A stretch of 64,000 nt of DNA, from the NCBI GenBank assembly GCA_964517495.1, contig CAZFER010000003.1, positions 62,001 through 126,000 on the forward strand, read 5' to 3'. Positions 34,600 through 43,801 of this stretch are shown piece after piece; position 1 is the stretch's first letter, and each line of letters begins with the position of its first letter. Origin of the DNA: CAZFER01 sp964517495. GTDB taxonomy: Bacteria; Hinthialibacterota; Hinthialibacteria; Hinthialibacterales; Hinthialibacteraceae. The notes beneath the pieces are model-generated. The model was given only the letters and a program-made list of their open reading frames with translations, was not told the DNA's origin and ran no database searches. The position numbers were made by a program, and so were the translations under genes.

Positions 34600-37419
34600 T
34601 TAAGCCGATCGTTTTCTTTGAACGGCATCCTTGAACATACGCTGTAAAAAAAGGCCAGTATAAGAGTGGCTACAGTGGGCGACTTCTTCTGGTGTTCCCT
34701 CCACCACCAGGGTGCCGCCGCCGTCTCCCCCTTCAGGGCCCAAATCAACGATATGATCTGCTGATTTGATGATATCCAAATTATGTTCGATCACCACAAC
34801 CGTATTTCCTCGATCCACCAATTCATTGAGCACGTGCAGTAATTTTTTAATATCTTCAAAATGTAGTCCAGTCGTTGGTTCATCCAGAATATATAATGTA
34901 TTCCCGGTATCCCGGCGTGATAATTCCTTGGCCAATTTTACTCGCTGGGCTTCACCTCCAGATAAGGTGGGGGCAGGCTGCCCTAAATGAATATAATCCA
35001 ATCCCACTCGAGTTAATGTCTCCAATATACGATATATACGGGGGACATTGGCAAATAACTCCATCGCTTCTTTGACCGTCAAGTCAAGAACATCGGCAAT
35101 GGAATGTCCCTTATATTTAACCTGCAGCGTCTCACGGTTGAAGCGCTTGCCCTGGCAAACTTCACATGTGACAAACACATCGGGCAAAAAATGCATTTCA
35201 ATGCATTTTGATCCACCACCTTCGCAGGCTTCACAGCGTCCGCCTCGTACATTAAAGGAAAATCGCCCGGCTTTATACCCCCGCATTTTCGCATCCGGAA
35301 GTTGGGCAAACATTTGCCGTATAGGATCAAACACTTTCACATAGGTGGCTGGATTTGAGCGAGGGGTTCGACCAATTGGTTTTTGATCTATTTCGATCAC
35401 TTTATCGATATACTCACTTCCCCTAATCACCTCATGCTTGCCTGGGATAACCTGTGCACGATGCAGGCTGCGATCCAATGCTTTGAACAGTATTTCCGTC
35501 ACCAAAGAGCTTTTCCCCGAGCCGGAAACCCCTGTCACACACGTAAATGTTCCCAGCGGAAAAGCAATATCAATCTCCTTGAGGTTATTTTCCACGGCTC
35601 CGATGATTTCAACATGTTTTCCATTGCCTTTTCGGCGCTCTGGCGGAATAACAAGTTCTTTAACGCCCGATAAATAGGCACCAGTTAATGAACGTGAGTG
35701 CTTACGAATCACTTCCAACGGACCACTCACAACAATTTCTCCGCCATCTTTACCAGCACCCGGCCCAAAATCGACAATAAAATCGGCTGACTCAATCATT
35801 TCCTGGTCGTGTTCCACCACGATCACGGTATTGCCAAGATCTCTCAATTTGACCAGTGTGTCTATCAACTTTCGATTATCCCGCTGATGCAGCCCAATAC
35901 TCGGTTCATCCAGAACGTAAAGAACCCCAACCAACGCACTCCCAATCTGGCTTGCCAGCCTGATGCGCTGCGCTTCACCACCGGATAGGCTTGGAGCGGC
36001 CCGGCTCATATTTAAATATCCCAATCCAACATCCTCTAAAAAATGCAGCCGGTTTTTTATCTCTTTCAGCACCTCTCCAGAAATCTCAAACTCCCGCTGA
36101 CTTAAATTCACGCCTTCAAAAAAATGTAAGGCATTGGATATATTCATATTCGTAATGTCTTGAATATTTTGCTCTGCAAATTTGACAGCCAAAAACTCAG
36201 GACGCAATCGGCCACCCTGACACGTTTCACATGGTACTCGATGCATGAATGTTTCCAACAAATAGGTACGAAAGCCTTCAGACGTGGTGTTGGAATACCA
36301 ACGCTCCATTTCATTGATAATGCCCTGGTAACTGCTGCTCTTCTTTTTTTCCCCATATAAAAGCAGATTCTGTGCTTTTTTACTAAGCTTCCGCCAGGGT
36401 TTAGTAAGATCGATTTTGTTTTTTTCGGCAAAACTTTCCAATCGCCTGCGGACATAAAATGCAGCTCGGGAATCATTGCCATCCTGGAAAATATTCTTCC
36501 AGGGCAGAATGGCTCCGTCGATTACCGCCCGATCTTTATCGGGTACCACCAAATCCGGATCCAATTCCAGTTTTCGCCCTAAACCATGGCATTCCGGGCA
36601 CATACCCAATGGATGGTTAAAAGAAAAATGCTGTGGATTCAATTCACCGATTGAGAAGTCACAGATAGGGCAAGCATTTTTGGAACTATACATCTTGTCT
36701 TCCTGATCCGGAATCGAAACCAATATAATGCCATCTCCCTGTTCCATCGCCAATTCAACTGAGTCAGACAACCGGGAGGCGATATCCTCTTTCATCACCA
36801 GGCGATCAACCACGATTTCAACAGAGTGAGCCAGCTTTTTATCCAACGAAATCTTTTCATCCAGGTCCATGATATGGCCATCAACCCGAACCCGGACAAA
36901 ACCATCTTTTTTCGCTCGTTCAAATATATCCTTATACTCCCCTTTTCGCTGCCTCACCTTGGGTGCCAGGATCATAAACCTTGTACGTTCAGGGAGTTCC
37001 ATGATGCGGTCCACAATTTCATCCACGGTTTGAGATGCCAGGGGAATGTGATCGTGGGGACAGTAAGGAGTACCACAACGGGCAAATAAAACCCGCAGGT
37101 AATCATAAACTTCTGTTACGGTTCCAACGGTGGATCGAGGGTTTTTGCTGGTACTTTTTTGTTCGATGGATATGGCGGGTGATAATCCACCGATGTAATC
37201 CACTTTGGGCTTCTCCATCTGCCCTAAAAATTGCCGGGCGTACGCTGACAAAGATTCAACATAGCGCCGCTGCCCCTCGGCATAGATGGTATCAAACGCA
37301 AGAGAGGATTTCCCCGATCCGCTCACCCCGGTAAAGACAATGAGCTGATCGCGCGGAAATTCTAAATCAACATCCTTAAGGTTGTGTTCTTTCGCTCCTC
37401 GTAGGATAATGTTTTTCAT
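34600..37419 (-). CDS. uvrA: Excinuclease ABC subunit A
   Basis: The damage-recognition ATPase of nucleotide excision repair, 939 residues from the ATG at 37419; an in-frame TTG at 37432-37434 is less likely. Two ABC ATPase modules are seen, each with Walker A (GVSGSGKSSLAFDT, and GVSGSGKSSLVTE), the signature (SLSGGEAQRIRLA, TLSGGEAQRVKLA) and Walker B (YVLDEPSIGLHQRD, YILDEPTTGLHFED). Zinc fingers include CPICDF...CPECHG and CEACEGGG...CEVCQGKR. The protein appears complete and of normal length. Confidence 0.97.
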   Translation of the reverse strand: MKNIILRGAKEHNLKDVDLEFPRDQLIVFTGVSGSGKSSLAFDTIYAEGQRRYVESLSAYARQFLGQMEKPKVDYIGGLSPAISIEQKSTSKNPRSTVGTVTEVYDYLRVLFARCGTPYCPHDHIPLASQTVDEIVDRIMELPERTRFMILAPKVRQRKGEYKDIFERAKKDGFVRVRVDGHIMDLDEKISLDKKLAHSVEIVVDRLVMKEDIASRLSDSVELAMEQGDGIILVSIPDQEDKMYSSKNACPICDFSIGELNPQHFSFNHPLGMCPECHGLGRKLELDPDLVVPDKDRAVIDGAILPWKNIFQDGNDSRAAFYVRRRLESFAEKNKIDLTKPWRKLSKKAQNLLLYGEKKKSSSYQGIINEMERWYSNTTSEGFRTYLLETFMHRVPCETCQGGRLRPEFLAVKFAEQNIQDITNMNISNALHFFEGVNLSQREFEISGEVLKEIKNRLHFLEDVGLGYLNMSRAAPSLSGGEAQRIRLASQIGSALVGVLYVLDEPSIGLHQRDNRKLIDTLVKLRDLGNTVIVVEHDQEMIESADFIVDFGPGAGKDGGEIVVSGPLEVIRKHSRSLTGAYLSGVKELVIPPERRKGNGKHVEIIGAVENNLKEIDIAFPLGTFTCVTGVSGSGKSSLVTEILFKALDRSLHRAQVIPGKHEVIRGSEYIDKVIEIDQKPIGRTPRSNPATYVKVFDPIRQMFAQLPDAKMRGYKAGRFSFNVRGGRCEACEGGGSKCIEMHFLPDVFVTCEVCQGKRFNRETLQVKYKGHSIADVLDLTVKEAMELFANVPRIYRILETLTRVGLDYIHLGQPAPTLSGGEAQRVKLAKELSRRDTGNTLYILDEPTTGLHFEDIKKLLHVLNELVDRGNTVVVIEHNLDIIKSADHIVDLGPEGGDGGGTLVVEGTPEEVAHCSHSYTGLFLQRMFKDAVQRKRSA

Positions 37420-37471
37420 ATACAATTGTTCCAACTTTTGAAATGGAGTTGTAATTCCAAGGTATTTTCCA

Positions 37472-37501
37472 TTGACTCAAATGTACCTACCTAAATATAA
37501 C
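37472..37501 (+). promoter_or_regulatory. Putative sigma-70 promoter upstream of the AEC transporter
   Basis: TTGACT (37472-37477) and TATAAC (37496-37501) are separated by 18 bp in the divergent region between uvrA and the AEC gene, about 100 bp before the AEC start. Confidence 0.4.
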
Positions 37502-37603
37502 GCTCTTCTTTATTTTAGGAACATGGACCTGAATAATTCATTGGAAAAGAGCGCTGGGTAGATTCTTTAAACCGATTAGGACTAAATAAAACTTGTCATC
37601 CTC

Positions 37604-38557
37604 ATGAATTTATTTGAAATTTCCGGAATAAACAGCATAGCATACTCGTTTCTAGTGATTTTGTTTGGCTTTGTGCTGGGGCGTTCCTTTTTTAAACTGG
37701 AGGATCGCTCACTTGCAATAGTATGCCTCTGTGTTTTTGCGCCTGCCTTTATTTTCCGCCAGGCATTAGGCCAAAAGATCACGGAGCATCTGTTCACTCT
37801 CAACTTATTCTTTCTCCTCTTTCACACGGGGATTCTTATTCTCATTTCAGCAGGGATATTTAAACTGTTGAATATCCCCAAAAATATCAGCCGCTTATAT
37901 CTTTTAAATGTCACCCTGACCAGCATCATTGCCATTCGACGTTTCCAACCCATGCTGGAACCACCGCCGGATGCTTTTGAAATAATTAATTCGCTTATCT
38001 TTTATCATTTCACCATTTCTATTTTATTAGGCTTTCTGTTTGGCTCGAATCGTGAACGGCTGCTGGAACGCACATTTGATCTTTTCAAATCTCCAACCAT
38101 TTATGCATTGTTTATCGGTATTCTGTTGGCTGGATTTGGGTATCCCTTAAAATATGAAATCCTCGATGGCGTTGATTCACTCCTCCATGCGTTTATTCCT
38201 GTTTCATTGATTGTAATCGGTATAATATGGGGAAAGCATATTTATCTTCTGCAGGCAAAAGATTACACCGTATTAATTCCCGGCTTGGTCCTCTGTATTA
38301 TGCTTCGATTAATTATATCACCAGCCATAGCTATTATCATCACCAAGTTGATGGCAATCGACCAGCCAGTTTTATTACGCGCGTATATTCTTTCTTCCGC
38401 TGCACCGACTGGAATTTTTGCTGCTTTGATTGTGAGTTTTTTTGGCCGCTCCAATGAAAAACGCTTCACTGTTTTTTGCATTATCCTAACAGCTATCGGG
38501 AGTTTTATAACTATCCCGCTTTTGGTGATGCTGTTAAATAAAATCTATCCAATATAA
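37604..38557 (+). CDS. AEC (auxin efflux carrier) family transporter
   Basis: A polytopic inner-membrane protein of 317 residues with about ten hydrophobic segments in the inverted 5+5 pattern of AEC/BART carriers. Typical segments are LVILFGFVLGR near the N-terminus, SPTIYALFIGILLAGFGY in the middle and LRAYILSSAAPTGIFAALIVSFFG near the end, the last matching the conserved SAxPxA crossover region. Bacterial members export or import organic anions such as malate; the substrate here is unknown. It stands alone with a repeat element behind it. Confidence 0.82.
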   Translation: MNLFEISGINSIAYSFLVILFGFVLGRSFFKLEDRSLAIVCLCVFAPAFIFRQALGQKITEHLFTLNLFFLLFHTGILILISAGIFKLLNIPKNISRLYLLNVTLTSIIAIRRFQPMLEPPPDAFEIINSLIFYHFTISILLGFLFGSNRERLLERTFDLFKSPTIYALFIGILLAGFGYPLKYEILDGVDSLLHAFIPVSLIVIGIIWGKHIYLLQAKDYTVLIPGLVLCIMLRLIISPAIAIIITKLMAIDQPVLLRAYILSSAAPTGIFAALIVSFFGRSNEKRFTVFCIILTAIGSFITIPLLVMLLNKIYPI

Positions 38558-38568
38558 AATAAGAGTAA

Positions 38569-38730
38569 ATGGTCAGCCATGTGTCGTTCCATTCCCCTCC
38601 CAAGATTGGGAAAAGCAAGAGGAGGGTTGATAAATAACCCTGGAGTAAAACCCTTAAACCTCCCCCATTTTATTTGGGGAGGATTAGTGGGGCCAATTAT
38701 AAGTTTTCCCTCCCTTTTCACTTCATATGG
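38569..38730 (+). repeat. Composite dispersed repeat, long copy B
   Basis: It occupies most of the 240-bp gap after the AEC gene. The left block TGGTCAGCC ... CCATTCCCCTCCCAAGA is shared with 51144-51203 and 57666-57777. The middle holds an inverted pair CCTCCCCCA / TGGGGAGG. The right block 38690-38729 is the reverse complement of 15442-15481 at 39 of 40 positions. It is non-coding. Confidence 0.75.
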
Positions 38731-38797
38731 CGGACACGTTACAAATAAGAAATAAAATCTAAATACCCATTTTTAATACAACTTCTGGAGGGAGAAT

Positions 38798-40021
38798 ATG
38801 CGGCGTTTTTCGAGGATCAGACAAGAATTATTCATCCTATTGCCACTCACGATTTTCATTTCCTTTGCTCATGCATCTGAAGTCAAAGAAAACTTCTGGC
38901 ATCGCCATACCATCGATGCATCATCCCGGGGGGCGGATGGAGTACGCATGGCTGATGTGAACAATGATAACCGCCTCGACATTGTTACAGGGTGGGAAGA
39001 AGGCGGTGTCATTCGGGTTTATCTTCACCCTGGCCCATCAAAGGTAACATCGGCCTGGCCTTCGGTAACCGTGGGACAAGTTGCGTCTCCTGAAGATGCC
39101 GTATTTGTTGATATAAATCAGGATGGCGCGGTGGATGTGCTCAGTAGTTGTGAAGGTCGCACGAAATCAATGTTTGTTCATTGGGCGCCTACAGAAAAAC
39201 AGGAGTATCTCATTCCCTCAGCCTGGAAAACAGAAGCCATACCGGCCTGCAAAGATAAGATGCAATGGATGTTTTGCCTGCCAATGGATATTGATGGCAA
39301 AAACGGGATTGACCTTGTTCTCTCTGCCAAAGGAGACAATGCCGCTATCGGATGGTTAAAATCCCCCGAAAATCCCGAGAAATTAAGCGATTGGGAATGG
39401 TATCCCTTATATAAAGCCGGTTGGATTATGTCCTTAATGAAAGCGGATATGGATGGTGATGGCGATCAGGATATCCTCGCGACTGACCGAAAAGGCCAAT
39501 CACGAGGCTGCCTGTGGCTTGAAAATCCCGGGAAAGGCACTCCCGAACAGTTTGAAGCATGGACAGAACACCGGATTGGCGGACATGATCGTGAGGTGAT
39601 GTTCATGGATTACGGTGATTTAAGCGGTGATGGCCTAAACGATATCGCTATTCCCATTCGGGGCAGTGAACTCATTTGTTATGTGAAACAAAACACCTCA
39701 TGGAATCCATTTACCATTCCCTTCCCTCCTGAAACCGGTACAGGCAAAGGCGTCAGCATAGTGGATGTGGATATGGATGGTGTAATGGATATTGTCTTTT
39801 CATGTGAACACGCTGAAAACAAAACTGGCTTGTGGTGGCTATCCAAAAAGAATGAGAATTCCTTAAAAGAATGGGATTATCACAACATAAGCGGTTTAAC
39901 CGGAACTAAATTTGATTTGCTTCAAACAGTTGATCTCGATGAAGACGGTGACCTCGATGTGATTACATGTGAAGAGCGGGAAAATCTTGGGGTGATCTGG
40001 TACGAAAATCCAACACGTTAA
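38798..40021 (+). CDS. Secreted FG-GAP/VCBS-repeat protein
   Basis: A 407-residue exported protein. GGAGGGAG lies before the ATG and a signal peptide ends near AHA-SE. The mature part is a predicted seven-bladed FG-GAP propeller with calcium-type loops in most blades: DVNNDNRLDIVTG, DINQDGAVDVLSS, DIDGKNGIDLVLS, DMDGDGDQDILAT, DLSGDGLNDIAIP, DVDMDGVMDIVFS and DLDEDGDLDVITC. Tryptophan-rich blade ends (WYPLY, WLENPG, WYENP) recur. Such proteins often bind polysaccharide or act as adhesins; no enzyme motif was seen. Confidence 0.85.
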   Translation: MRRFSRIRQELFILLPLTIFISFAHASEVKENFWHRHTIDASSRGADGVRMADVNNDNRLDIVTGWEEGGVIRVYLHPGPSKVTSAWPSVTVGQVASPEDAVFVDINQDGAVDVLSSCEGRTKSMFVHWAPTEKQEYLIPSAWKTEAIPACKDKMQWMFCLPMDIDGKNGIDLVLSAKGDNAAIGWLKSPENPEKLSDWEWYPLYKAGWIMSLMKADMDGDGDQDILATDRKGQSRGCLWLENPGKGTPEQFEAWTEHRIGGHDREVMFMDYGDLSGDGLNDIAIPIRGSELICYVKQNTSWNPFTIPFPPETGTGKGVSIVDVDMDGVMDIVFSCEHAENKTGLWWLSKKNENSLKEWDYHNISGLTGTKFDLLQTVDLDEDGDLDVITCEERENLGVIWYENPTR

Positions 40022-40046
40022 GCAATGGAAAACCTTGCTGTAAGAC

Positions 40047-40391
40047 TTACACAACAACTTGGAGTAATTCCAAACCGGATGCTTCATTAATTTGCTTTGA
40101 ATACCCGCATTCAGAGCAAATATAAATATGGCCGATTAAATCATCCGCGGAGACAGCTTGTGTTTTGCCGCAATTTTCACAGGTATACTCCTCTGTGAAT
40201 GTTTCAATAATAAGGTTGGCGTTTTGCAGAGGGGTGTTTTGAACCAGCATTTCAAAGGCTTGGCGCATAGGGCCTTCGGCAAAGGTACTTCCCCGTCGAA
40301 AGCGAATTTCTTTGACATCAGCCACGTTTTCTTTGTTTACTTGTTCTAATATCTGTTCAACATACTGTTCGACAATGGAATACTCATGCAT
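40047..40391 (-). CDS. hypA: Hydrogenase nickel-insertion protein HypA
   Basis: A nickel metallochaperone for [NiFe]-hydrogenase maturation, 114 residues. It has the nickel-binding MHE start (His2, Glu3) and a zinc site of two CxxC motifs (Cys71/Cys74, Cys92/Cys95). It is the last gene of the hydrogenase operon and overlaps the maturation protease gene by 8 bp. HypB, normally its partner GTPase, is not in the window. Confidence 0.95.
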   Translation of the reverse strand: MHEYSIVEQYVEQILEQVNKENVADVKEIRFRRGSTFAEGPMRQAFEMLVQNTPLQNANLIIETFTEEYTCENCGKTQAVSADDLIGHIYICSECGYSKQINEASGLELLQVVV

Positions 40392-40857
40392 GCATCAATT
40401 CTCCACACCATTTCTGAACCTGTTCTTCCACGGTTCGGACCAAATCCGGTAAAGCTTTCAGCACCGGTTCAGACATTTCACCACCAATGGTGAATGGATC
40501 CGCTACTTCAATGGAGAATATCTCAATATCCTGGGGAAAATCAAGCTGAAGTTGATTGGCGAGCGCAAGAATTTCAGGTAAACCCGCGTAGTGGGGAGAT
40601 GGAGCAGCCACTTCATCCAATTCATCTTTTTGAAGCACTTTGATCGTTCCAGGAGAACATGATCCAGTGTGAATGGCATCAACAATGATCGCTTTTTCAT
40701 AGCCGATGAGGAGTTCCATTAAAGCGATGCCGGAGACGGAGCTTTCAATCACGTCCGCCAAGCCGTCGAGTTTTTGGCGCAGCTGCCGTGCAGCCAACAA
40801 CCCGACGGCATCATCACTAATAATATCATTCCCCAGACCCAGTATCGCTATTTTCAT
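40384..40857 (-). CDS. [NiFe]-hydrogenase maturation endopeptidase (HycI/HyaD family)
   Basis: A 157-residue protease that removes the C-terminal tail of the hydrogenase large subunit after nickel insertion. Family features are the LGLGNDIISDDAVGLLAARQL start with the nickel-sensing acidic residue, the second acidic site in AIIVDAIHTGSCSPGTI and the histidine in SPHYAGLPEILALA. It starts 12 bp after the large-subunit gene and overlaps hypA, so it is surely dedicated to this enzyme. Confidence 0.92.
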   Translation of the reverse strand: MKIAILGLGNDIISDDAVGLLAARQLRQKLDGLADVIESSVSGIALMELLIGYEKAIIVDAIHTGSCSPGTIKVLQKDELDEVAAPSPHYAGLPEILALANQLQLDFPQDIEIFSIEVADPFTIGGEMSEPVLKALPDLVRTVEEQVQKWCGELMHA

Positions 40858-40869
40858 GAGCGCTTTGTC

Positions 40870-42333
40870 CTAGTTTCGTTTAATCTCGTTCACAACGTTC
40901 TTTTCTTCATCAAAAATACGAACCAGTAATGGCATTTGCCCGGGTAAAGCATGGGTGGCACAACCGTGGCATGGATCATAAGCCCGGAATGCCATTTCGA
41001 CCATATTCAGAATACCATCATCCACTTTACCTTGTTTAATCATGCCTTTAGCGGATTTATCGACCGACATGGCAATCCGTGCTGCGTTATTTTGGGTGGC
41101 GACGATCAAGTTGGCCATCTTGACCAATCCTTTTTCGTCGGTCTGATAATGATGAAAAAGGGTTCCACGCGGCGCTTCCACTACACCAATGCCTTCTTCC
41201 GGTGTTTCTGTTGGAATAACCCGGAATTTAGGATCGGTCAGTTCCGGATCATTGGCCAGTTCCTGCATCCGTTCAGCGGCATAAAGCATTTCAATCAATC
41301 GTGCCCAGTGGTTCGCTAATGTATGGTGTACGGGTTTACCACCTAACGTGGCATACATTTGTTCATAAGCTTCCTGTGCCAAGGGGGTTGCCATACCTTC
41401 AGACGCATTTAAGCGCGCGAGAGGAGCAACGGCATACACACCGCTTTCTGGTCCCTCTTCAAATCCATTCCAACCGATATCTTTCAGGTAACAGAATTTG
41501 ATATAACTCCACGGTTCCACATGTTCGGCGACATGATCCAAATATTGGTCAGGATGGAAGTTAAGATATTCCTTCCCTTGTGGATCGACCACCCGAAGGG
41601 TGCCGTCATAGAAGTTGACTTTATTATTTTGATCCACTAACCCCATATAATAGGTTTGATGGGTATACGTATCGGATGTAATCCACTCGACATATTGTTC
41701 ATTCTTCAAAACAACATCATTAAAGAGTTGCAAACTGAATTTACCGAATTCCACAGCATTGTTTGCGCCATCAATGAAACGTTGTTGTTCTTCTTTGGTG
41801 ATCCCGCGTGAGACACCACCAGGTAATCCAAGAACAGGGTGAATGGCTTTTCCGCCGAGCAATGCCATCAGGTCCCGCATTTCTTTCCGGAGGCCGATGA
41901 CTTTTTTGCCAACTTCCATTCCAACCACACCCAATACACCAAGGATATTGCGTTCCGCCTTGGGTGCTGAAGGACCTACGACAAAATCCGGTCCGCCGAG
42001 AAAATAAAAGTGAAGGGCGTGATCTTCAATGGTGAAGATGTTATACACCATCTCACGAATTTTATGGGCGGTGGGGGGAGCCTCGACCTTAAAGACTTTA
42101 TCCAGCGCCTTGGTAGCCGCCATATGGTGTGCCATGGGGCACACACCGCATATGCGCGACGTGATCTGCGGCATCTCTTCCACTGGTCTCCCCTGAGCGA
42201 ATTTTTCGAAACCACGCAGTTCGGGGACTTGAAAATAAGCATGATCAACGTCACCTTGATCATTTAGAAAAATATCGATCTTGCCATGTCCTTCCAAACG
42301 TGTGATGGGATCGATGACGATTTCGCGGTTCAT
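40870..42333 (-). CDS. mvhA: [NiFe]-hydrogenase large subunit, MvhA-like (group 3)
   Basis: The catalytic subunit of a cytoplasmic hydrogenase, 487 residues. The nickel ligands are in RICGVCPMAHH (Cys62, Cys65) and DPCHGCATH (Cys455, Cys458). A 26-residue tail after His461, ALPGQMPLLV and onward, is the part expected to be cleaved off. EGHGKIDIFLND at the N-terminus fits the group 3 type. The ATG at 42333 has AAAGGA 8 nt upstream; an ATG at 42342 is the alternative. The neighbours mvhG, mvhD and hdrABC indicate a methyl-viologen-reducing type enzyme that feeds a heterodisulfide reductase. Confidence 0.93.
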   Translation of the reverse strand: MNREIVIDPITRLEGHGKIDIFLNDQGDVDHAYFQVPELRGFEKFAQGRPVEEMPQITSRICGVCPMAHHMAATKALDKVFKVEAPPTAHKIREMVYNIFTIEDHALHFYFLGGPDFVVGPSAPKAERNILGVLGVVGMEVGKKVIGLRKEMRDLMALLGGKAIHPVLGLPGGVSRGITKEEQQRFIDGANNAVEFGKFSLQLFNDVVLKNEQYVEWITSDTYTHQTYYMGLVDQNNKVNFYDGTLRVVDPQGKEYLNFHPDQYLDHVAEHVEPWSYIKFCYLKDIGWNGFEEGPESGVYAVAPLARLNASEGMATPLAQEAYEQMYATLGGKPVHHTLANHWARLIEMLYAAERMQELANDPELTDPKFRVIPTETPEEGIGVVEAPRGTLFHHYQTDEKGLVKMANLIVATQNNAARIAMSVDKSAKGMIKQGKVDDGILNMVEMAFRAYDPCHGCATHALPGQMPLLVRIFDEEKNVVNEIKRN

Positions 42334-42359
42334 GCTGCACATCCTTTCTTTCTTAATAA

Positions 42360-43325
42360 TTACGCCCCGAGTTTTTTGAACATTAATGAAGCGGGGAGGC
42401 TATATCGGTAAAATGTCCCATTTGGATCGACAATTGAATCCAGGACTGTATCTATTTCATCTTCTTCTTTGCTGGTTAACACTGAGGCAAAACCAGAGAG
42501 GGCTTTGGCGCCATAATCCTTAACCCGGCTGGTCGGACCTTGGCAACCCGTACACGGCATATTGGCTTTTGTGCATGCCCCTTCGCATCCACTCCGGGTG
42601 ACGGGTCCCAGGCAGAGCAATCCCTGAGCTAAAAGACATTCTTCCGGATCAATCTCGATTTCATAAGGACGTTTAAATTCTTGAATTTCAAGTTTTTCCG
42701 GCTTGGATTCTTTCCGGGGGCATTCCTCACAAAGGGCTTTATCAGGCGCCAAAACAGTGCCTTTGGGTGGTAAATTCCCTTCCAAAATCGCTTTTAACGC
42801 ATCCAATATCAAACGTACTGGTGGTGGACAACCCGGCAGGTAATAATCCACATCCACCGTCTGATTGAGGGTACGTACCTGATCAAGGAAAATGGGGAGT
42901 TCTAATGTTCCCTGAGGGACTTCCGTTTTTGGCTGAGGATACGTTCCATTACCATTCATTGTTGATGGACTCTCAGCATATGAATTTTTCAAAATCGCAT
43001 CCCGCTCAAAGAAATTGCCCAAACCGGGAATCCCTCCCGTGTGTGAACAACTCCCGAAAGCGATAAGTATTTTTGATTTTTTCCGCAATAGTTCTGCGAC
43101 CTCTTCTTCTTCCGACGTCCGAACAGCCCCATTCACAAAACAGACATCGATCTCGCCATCCGCCATGTTGCGTACATCCTCTTTTTTGAAATCCATTGCA
43201 CAAGGCCAAAAGACGATATCCACCGCTTCGACCACGTCGAGAATGTTTTCATGCAAATCGATTATAGCTTCCTCGCAACCGCCGCAGGATGCCAACCAGT
43301 TGAATCCGACTTTAGGTTTACTCAT
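42360..43325 (-). CDS. mvhG: [NiFe]-hydrogenase small subunit, MvhG-like
   Basis: A 321-residue iron-sulfur subunit that carries electrons away from the nickel site. The proximal cluster ligands are seen in WLASCGGCEE, FGSCSHTGG and LPGCPPP. A further Cys-rich region (CLLAQGLLCLGPVTRSGCEGA, then CTGCQGP) should bind the medial and distal clusters. There is no Tat signal, so the enzyme is cytoplasmic, as expected of group 3 enzymes. The start overlaps the mvhD stop by 4 bp. Confidence 0.92.
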   Translation of the reverse strand: MSKPKVGFNWLASCGGCEEAIIDLHENILDVVEAVDIVFWPCAMDFKKEDVRNMADGEIDVCFVNGAVRTSEEEEVAELLRKKSKILIAFGSCSHTGGIPGLGNFFERDAILKNSYAESPSTMNGNGTYPQPKTEVPQGTLELPIFLDQVRTLNQTVDVDYYLPGCPPPVRLILDALKAILEGNLPPKGTVLAPDKALCEECPRKESKPEKLEIQEFKRPYEIEIDPEECLLAQGLLCLGPVTRSGCEGACTKANMPCTGCQGPTSRVKDYGAKALSGFASVLTSKEEDEIDTVLDSIVDPNGTFYRYSLPASLMFKKLGA

Positions 43326-43801
43326 TTTACCACCTCTTCTGCTGTTCTGACGTCTTCTTCTATTTCACGCAAATCGGGTTTGGGAATGGGGTATAATTTG
43401 AGCGGACCCAGTTTTCGTACTTGCTCAGTCATTTCATTGACCACTTTTTGGACCTTGTCGCCTTCCGATCCAGCAATCCATTCCAAACGCACACGTTCAT
43501 CTTCCAATCCCATATCTTTCAGCATGCGTTTTAACAGTTTCATGCGCCGGAGGCATTTATAATTCCCTTCCTGATAGTGGCAATCACCGGGATGGCAGCC
43601 ACCGATTAATACACCATCCGCCCCTTGGCGAAGCGCCGTCAACACAAACTGAGGATCGATTCGCCCGGAACACATAACCCGTATCACTCGAACATTAGGC
43701 GCATAAGCCAAACGCGAGATTCCGGTGAGATCAGAAGCGGTGTAGGTACACCAGTTGCAGAAGAAAGCGACGATTCGGGGTTCAAACGTTTCGTTAGACA
43801 T
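43322..43801 (-). CDS. mvhD: Hydrogenase iron-sulfur subunit MvhD
   Basis: A small [2Fe-2S] protein of 159 residues that links the hydrogenase MvhAG to HdrA. The family pattern is clear: FFCNWCTYTASDLTGISRL, then RVMCSGRIDPQFVLTAL, GADGVLIGGCHPGDCHYQEG. The ATG at 43801 lies within the end of hdrA (8-bp overlap). The frame is open further upstream only as a shadow of hdrA. Its presence is what identifies this as an Mvh-Hdr type complex. Confidence 0.94.
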   Translation of the reverse strand: MSNETFEPRIVAFFCNWCTYTASDLTGISRLAYAPNVRVIRVMCSGRIDPQFVLTALRQGADGVLIGGCHPGDCHYQEGNYKCLRRMKLLKRMLKDMGLEDERVRLEWIAGSEGDKVQKVVNEMTEQVRKLGPLKLYPIPKPDLREIEEDVRTAEEVVK

